DNA from: Desulfobacula toluolica Tol2
GTDB lineage: Bacteria; Desulfobacterota; Desulfobacteria; Desulfobacterales; Desulfobacteraceae
DNA length: 64,000 bases
NCBI RefSeq assembly: GCF_000307105.1
Contig: NC_018645.1
Span: 4,350,001-4,414,000, forward strand
Reading direction: 5' to 3'
Part shown: piece after piece, positions 60,286 through 64,000 of the stretch
Position numbering within the stretch: position 1 is the stretch's first letter
Layout: the number at the start of each line of letters is the position of its first letter
Position numbers and translations under genes: made by a program
The notes under the pieces: generated by a model
Told to the model about the DNA's origin: nothing
The model's input: only the letters and a program-made list of their open reading frames with translations
Database searches by the model: none

Positions 60286-61182
60286 TCATTTTAAAAAGCC
60301 CTGGGTCAGCACACCGACAAACAGAAGAACGGAAATAATTGAATTCATTTGAAAAAATGCCATGTTAATCTGCGTTAAATTATCAGGTTTAACCATCTGG
60401 TGTTCGGCAATCAACAACAAACCTATGACGCCGAGAAACACTAAAAAAACCGGATGCATGCCAAAGGCTGCATACATGGACAAAAGAAACACAAAGGTAC
60501 ACACATGAAGCAAAGAAGAGATCTGCATGGCCTTTTTAGGCCCCAATGTTGACGGCAGGGAAAAAAGCCCCTCTGTCCGATCAAAATCAATGTCCTGGCA
60601 GGCATATAAAATATCAAATCCGGCAATATAGGTCATAAGGCCAAGACTCAGGAAAACAATGCTCCATGAAAGAGTGCCGGTAATCGCAACCCATGCCCCC
60701 ACCGGAGCAAGGGAGATGGCAAACCCAAGATAAAGGTGACAATATTTTGTAAACCTCTTGGTATAGGAATAAAACATCAAAAAAAACAAAACCGGAAAAG
60801 AAAGGATAAAACACAGGTTTGACAACATGGCTGCGGACAACACAAATGCCAGACCCGACAATCCGACAAACAAAGCCACATCTTTTTTTGACAATGCGCC
60901 TGAAGGTATTTCCCTGATGGCTGTCCTGGCATTTTTAACATCAATCTCCGCATCCGCAATACGGTTAAATCCCATGGCAGCCGATCTTGCGCCCACCATG
61001 GCCGTTAAGATCCAGAAAAAATCCCAGGCAGACGGTGAATGCGTTTCCCACCCCATCACCACAGCTGAAAAAGCAAAGGGAAGAGCAAAAATTGTATGGG
61101 AAAACTTAATCATTTTCCCGTAAACCAGTATTTTATTTTTTAAAAGCAACGCTAAACCGACAATATAATTCTCACCACTCAT
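60286..61182 (-). CDS. mqnP: UbiA family prenyltransferase (probably menaquinone MqnP)
   Basis: 298 residues and about eight to nine membrane spans. The first Asp-rich motif is GFNRIADAEIDVKNARTAIR and the second is ILYACQDIDFDRTEGLFSLP, together binding Mg-prenyl diphosphate. KMIKFSHTIFALPFAFSAVV is typical of the UbiA group near MqnP. It attaches a polyprenyl chain to the aromatic quinone precursor in the inner membrane. Because mqnB is present in the window, menaquinone by the futalosine path is favoured over ubiquinone. It is part of the cooC-to-glcF-like minus-strand series. Confidence 0.8.
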   Translation of the reverse strand: MSGENYIVGLALLLKNKILVYGKMIKFSHTIFALPFAFSAVVMGWETHSPSAWDFFWILTAMVGARSAAMGFNRIADAEIDVKNARTAIREIPSGALSKKDVALFVGLSGLAFVLSAAMLSNLCFILSFPVLFFLMFYSYTKRFTKYCHLYLGFAISLAPVGAWVAITGTLSWSIVFLSLGLMTYIAGFDILYACQDIDFDRTEGLFSLPSTLGPKKAMQISSLLHVCTFVFLLSMYAAFGMHPVFLVFLGVIGLLLIAEHQMVKPDNLTQINMAFFQMNSIISVLLFVGVLTQGFLK

Positions 61183-61241
61183 ATCTCACATCTCACTATC
61201 CACTATTCAATAACAATCATCCATCATCCAAAACCCAATAC

Positions 61242-62252
61242 TCAATATATTCCATAGGCAATGGTATCACATCGGGGGCATTTTCCCCCTTCCTGCAAAA
61301 AACTTTCCACCTGATACGCATATCGTTTCACTAAAAGCGCATCACACGAATGACAATAGGTATTCTCAGACGACTGGCCCGGAACATTTCCAATATACAC
61401 ATATCTAAGCCCGGCCTGCCTGCCCGACTCATATGCTGTTTCCAGAACGGATAACGGCGTTGGCGGCCTGTCCGTCATATGATAGCAGGGATGAAACCTT
61501 GAAATATGCCATGGAGTTTCACAACCCAGATCATTGGCAATATATTGCGCCATGGCCGTCAGATCATTTTTATCATCATTTAAACCCGGAATCAGCAGCG
61601 TAGTTATTTCCACCAGGATTCCCAGGTCTTTCATTCGTTTAATATTTTCTTTAACCGGTTCAAGCCTTGCTTTGCAAAAGGTCTTATAAAATTTATCATC
61701 AAATGCTTTCAGATCCACATTGGCCGCATCCAGAAAGGGAGAAACCATCTCAAGAACCCTGGTACTCATATACCCATTGGTGACAAAAATATTGAACAAA
61801 CCTTTTGCCCTTGCAAGCCGGGCAGTTTCAAGGGCCAATTCAAAAAACACGGTGGGTTCGGTATAGGTATATGCGATACTGTCACACCCGTTTTTGACAG
61901 CGTCTTTGACAATTTGTTCAGGAAAAAAATCTCTTCCCTGGATCAACCCGTTGTTATCTGACGGCATCTGGGCAATATTGGCATTTTGGCAGAACGCACA
62001 TTTCAAATTACATCCCACCGTGGCAATGGAATAAGAAAATGATCCCGGTTTTAAATGGAATATCGGCTTTTTCTCTATGGGATCAACCCCGGTGGCAATC
62101 ACCTTTGGATAAACAAGGGACATCAGCCTGCCGCCTTTATTCTCACGAACCCCGCAAATGCCCCTTTTCCCGTCCTTGATGACACAAAAATGGCGGCAGA
62201 TGCCACACCTTACTTTTTTTTCATCCAGTTTTTCATAGATCAGGGTTTCCAT
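61242..62252 (-). CDS. amrS: AmmeMemoRadiSam system radical SAM enzyme
   Basis: 336 residues. An N-terminal zinc-like cysteine set (CGICRHFCVIKDGKRGICGV) is followed by the radical SAM motif VGCNLKCAFCQNANIAQ (CxxxCxxC) and the phrase GCDSIAYTYTEPTVFFELAL characteristic of the AmrS group. Family members accompany AmmeMemo proteins; the AmmeMemo partners are not visible here. Reaction is not established to my knowledge. A C-terminal CHSCDALLVKRY...CPRCDTIAYG zinc ribbon is present. It follows the methyltransferase by 19 bp. Confidence 0.88.
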   Translation of the reverse strand: METLIYEKLDEKKVRCGICRHFCVIKDGKRGICGVRENKGGRLMSLVYPKVIATGVDPIEKKPIFHLKPGSFSYSIATVGCNLKCAFCQNANIAQMPSDNNGLIQGRDFFPEQIVKDAVKNGCDSIAYTYTEPTVFFELALETARLARAKGLFNIFVTNGYMSTRVLEMVSPFLDAANVDLKAFDDKFYKTFCKARLEPVKENIKRMKDLGILVEITTLLIPGLNDDKNDLTAMAQYIANDLGCETPWHISRFHPCYHMTDRPPTPLSVLETAYESGRQAGLRYVYIGNVPGQSSENTYCHSCDALLVKRYAYQVESFLQEGGKCPRCDTIAYGIY

Positions 62253-62271
62253 TTTTATTGCCTAATCCTTT

Positions 62272-63039
62272 TTATTGCCGCATCCTTGTGGCCAATCCAG
62301 TTGTAGGATTATAGACTCTGCGTTCTTTCACCTTCAACATTAAGGGACGGGTTCGAAATTTCGGCACCGGTTTAATCCGCATGCCTATAAGAGTCCCGAA
62401 ACATGATTTTTGAACAATGTTCATGTTTTCAAAAAACCCTGCAATCCTCCCGTAAACAAATGGAAACTGCAGGGTTGTTTTCCATTTCACAGGAACATTT
62501 CCCAGAATTGCAAACACAATCTGTTTGAGTTCCCAGATACTGAAAAAATGTACCTGGGTATAGATGTCAGGCATAAAAAAACTTTTAAGCCTGCGAAGCA
62601 CATTCAAAGGCGCATACCGGTTTAAAACACAGATAACCACATTATCCTTTGCCACCCTGCAGGCTTCTTCAATAGCCTTGGCAGGCCTTTCCGTAAATTC
62701 AAGGCTCGTGAATAATATGGCGCAATCAAATGTATTGTCATCAAAAGGAAGACTTTCAGCCGTCCCCCGGTGAAGATCCACCTGATTGCCAAGCCTTTTT
62801 GACGCCAGATCCAGCATGTACAAAGAAGGTTCCACACCTGTAAGAATAAGTCCCCTGTCCAGCAAAAGTTCCAGGCTGATTCCCGTTCCGCATCCAATAT
62901 CAAGAATGCGCTGTCCTTTTTCCGGAGATAAAAGATCCAGCATCAATTTGATTTCAAGATCCAGGCAATACTTGTTCCTGGCCTTATCAAACCAGGCATC
63001 ATATGATCCTGCATCTTTAAAATCAAATACATATCCCAT
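62272..63039 (-). CDS. Class I SAM-dependent methyltransferase
   Basis: 255 residues. The SAM-binding core shows KGQRILDIGCGTGISLELLL (motif I), GVEPSLYMLDLASKRLGNQV (acidic loop) and LPFDDNTFDCAILFTSLEF (post-I/II). This is the UbiE/Coq5-like Methyltransf_11 group. Substrate is unknown; placement next to cooC and amrS recurs in my reading as a possible maturation cluster but that is inference. It starts 2 bp after the cooC stop. Confidence 0.83.
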   Translation of the reverse strand: MGYVFDFKDAGSYDAWFDKARNKYCLDLEIKLMLDLLSPEKGQRILDIGCGTGISLELLLDRGLILTGVEPSLYMLDLASKRLGNQVDLHRGTAESLPFDDNTFDCAILFTSLEFTERPAKAIEEACRVAKDNVVICVLNRYAPLNVLRRLKSFFMPDIYTQVHFFSIWELKQIVFAILGNVPVKWKTTLQFPFVYGRIAGFFENMNIVQKSCFGTLIGMRIKPVPKFRTRPLMLKVKERRVYNPTTGLATRMRQ

Positions 63040-63041
63040 GC

Positions 63042-63806
63042 TTAATCTATAATCTCTTTTACTTTTGACATCATCTGGTTAACAGCAAAAACTGCGGGAG
63101 AATCATCCTCCAGCTCAAGAACCGACCGTCTTTCCATATCAAACTCAAGAAGGTTGGCATCATCGGGTATGGTGCAGAGTATTGGAACACCGATCCTTTC
63201 GACCTCATCCAGAAAAGCTTTGCTCAAGGTTTCCGGTGCCCGGTTAACGATCAGGCCCTTATGTTTCACATCCAGTTTAAGATCACCCAGCATTTCATTG
63301 ATTCTTCCCACAGCCCTCAGCCCCCTTAAGGCATAGTCTGTGACCAGCAGCAGCATATCAACCTTGCCGCTGGTTCTGCGGCTCAAATGCTCCATCCCGG
63401 CTTCATTGTCAACAAGCAGGTATTTATAATTTTTTTCCAGCTCGTCGGCAAACCGGTTCAGGATATTATTTACCATGCAATAACAGCCCTGGCCTTCCTG
63501 GCGGCCCATGACCAGCAGATCAAAAGAATCCTGCTCAATCAGCACCTGGTTCATCAGCATTTCAAGATAAATCATCTTATCCATGCCCGAGGGAACAGCC
63601 TGGGGATCTTTCATAAAATTTTCACGAACGTCGCCCACTGTTTTTTCAATATTCAGCCCAAGGGTTTCCCCCAGGTTGCTGTTGGGATCTGCGTCAATTG
63701 CAAGAAGCGGATCATTCTGATGTTTTGTAAAATACCGGGTAACCAGTGCTGAAACCGTTGTTTTGCCAACTCCGCCCTTGCCTGCCATTGCGATTACTTT
63801 GCTCAT
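63042..63806 (-). CDS. cooC: CooC-type nickel-insertion ATPase for carbon monoxide dehydrogenase
   Basis: 254 residues of the MinD/SIMIBI class. The deviant Walker A KVIAMAGKGGVGKTTVSALV, the DADPNSNLGETLG segment, the metal-binding CxC in GRQEGQGCYCMVNN (about Cys-108/110), LLVDNEAGMEHLSRRT and IVNRAPE are typical of CooC/AcsF. It uses ATP to load Ni into CO dehydrogenase (or acetyl-CoA synthase). No CODH gene is in the window. An AGTAAA spacing and no strong ribosome site precede the ATG. Confidence 0.9.
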   Translation of the reverse strand: MSKVIAMAGKGGVGKTTVSALVTRYFTKHQNDPLLAIDADPNSNLGETLGLNIEKTVGDVRENFMKDPQAVPSGMDKMIYLEMLMNQVLIEQDSFDLLVMGRQEGQGCYCMVNNILNRFADELEKNYKYLLVDNEAGMEHLSRRTSGKVDMLLLVTDYALRGLRAVGRINEMLGDLKLDVKHKGLIVNRAPETLSKAFLDEVERIGVPILCTIPDDANLLEFDMERRSVLELEDDSPAVFAVNQMMSKVKEIID

Positions 63807-63916
63807 ATTTACTCCAAATCCAGTTGGTTAATTTTCTGTTTCTCTAACATAATGCAATCTTTTAAAAATGCAATTAAAGAGTTGAATAATAAACGAATTC
63901 CAAATCCAAAAGCAAT

Positions 63917-64000
63917 TTATTTTCCAAATTGCAAGGATAATTCATGGTATTTCTTTAATTTTTCCTGAACTTTGCCAAAAACAGTCTCTTTGGGATAGCA
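63917..64000 (-). CDS. C-terminal end of an unidentified gene (cut by window edge)
   Basis: The minus-strand frame from base 64000 runs 27 codons to a TAA at 63917-63919, ending KKYHELSLQFGK. The Lys/Glu-rich helical look is protein-like, but too little is present to name it. It would be upstream of and parallel to cooC with a 110-bp gap. Confidence 0.4.
   Translation of the reverse strand, partial: CYPKETVFGKVQEKLKKYHELSLQFGK

Noticed and set aside
1-64000. CRISPR array, prophage, complete insertion sequence or integrase
   Set aside because: No regularly spaced repeats, transposase, integrase or phage structural gene was seen on either strand.

Overview
The window reads as a chromosomal segment of a strictly anaerobic, AT-leaning, Gram-negative bacterium. 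It is most likely a sulfate-reducing member of the Desulfobacterota, such as the Desulfobacter/Desulfobacula group. Support comes from the menaquinone futalosine pathway (mqnB, a UbiA enzyme of the mqnP kind), indolepyruvate:ferredoxin oxidoreductase, a CooC-type nickel-insertion ATPase, an AmmeMemoRadiSam enzyme, a CCG-type iron-sulfur protein, remnants of a tungsten aldehyde:ferredoxin oxidoreductase, outer-membrane porin and TonB receptor genes, and a periplasmic FmdE protein. The species assignment is inference; no rRNA is present.

Layout. 1-7063 (minus strand) is a housekeeping block: tcdA (cut by the window edge), tatD, mqnB, aroQ, iorB, iorA, a small unknown protein, a phosphoesterase and hslO. 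7064-8600 is a gene graveyard with fragments of comM, an aldehyde:ferredoxin oxidoreductase, its MoaD-like partner and a MaoC-like protein, beside an intact acuI-type reductase. 10089-12220 encodes two SPFH/band-7 proteins. 12460-14650 is a TetR regulator and the flavin oxidoreductase it probably controls; both are preceded by the same palindrome. 14690-17760 holds a Na/Pi cotransporter and a Tim44-like protein among more gene debris.

17999-26428 is a type I restriction-modification operon (hsdM-yhcG-hsdS-yhcG-hsdR). Its hsdS is bracketed by a vestige of an hsdM 3' end and a vestige of an hsdR 5' end, so hsdS looks like a cassette that arrived from a conventional hsdMSR operon and landed between two DUF1016 nuclease genes. 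26784-30179 has RidA, a thioesterase, a MerR regulator and an MFS transporter. 30300-36316 is a divergent pair: a giant SNF2-type ATPase and a 570-residue protein whose ends resemble a SAP-like DNA-binding motif and the XPB/Ssl2-like helicase-associated fold. This is the best candidate here for an undescribed two-gene system.

36303-39249 is a molybdate/tungstate uptake set (permease, binding protein, porin) with no ATPase gene. 39685-47741 returns to core genes (M42 peptidase, GNAT, NYN-LOTUS protein, mnmG, DnaJ-like, hpt, a DUF3426 protein, tRNA-Met). 49086-50811 is queD-queE-queC for preQ0. 51221-54457 pairs a TonB receptor with a periplasmic FmdE; each has a strong terminator-like hairpin in its 5' leader. 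54773-63806 is a long minus-strand series: cooC, methyltransferase, amrS, mqnP-like prenyltransferase, cca, MFS, serB and a CCG iron-sulfur protein.

Scattered through the intergenic DNA are at least five copies of one roughly 65-100 bp palindromic repeat, all in the same orientation.
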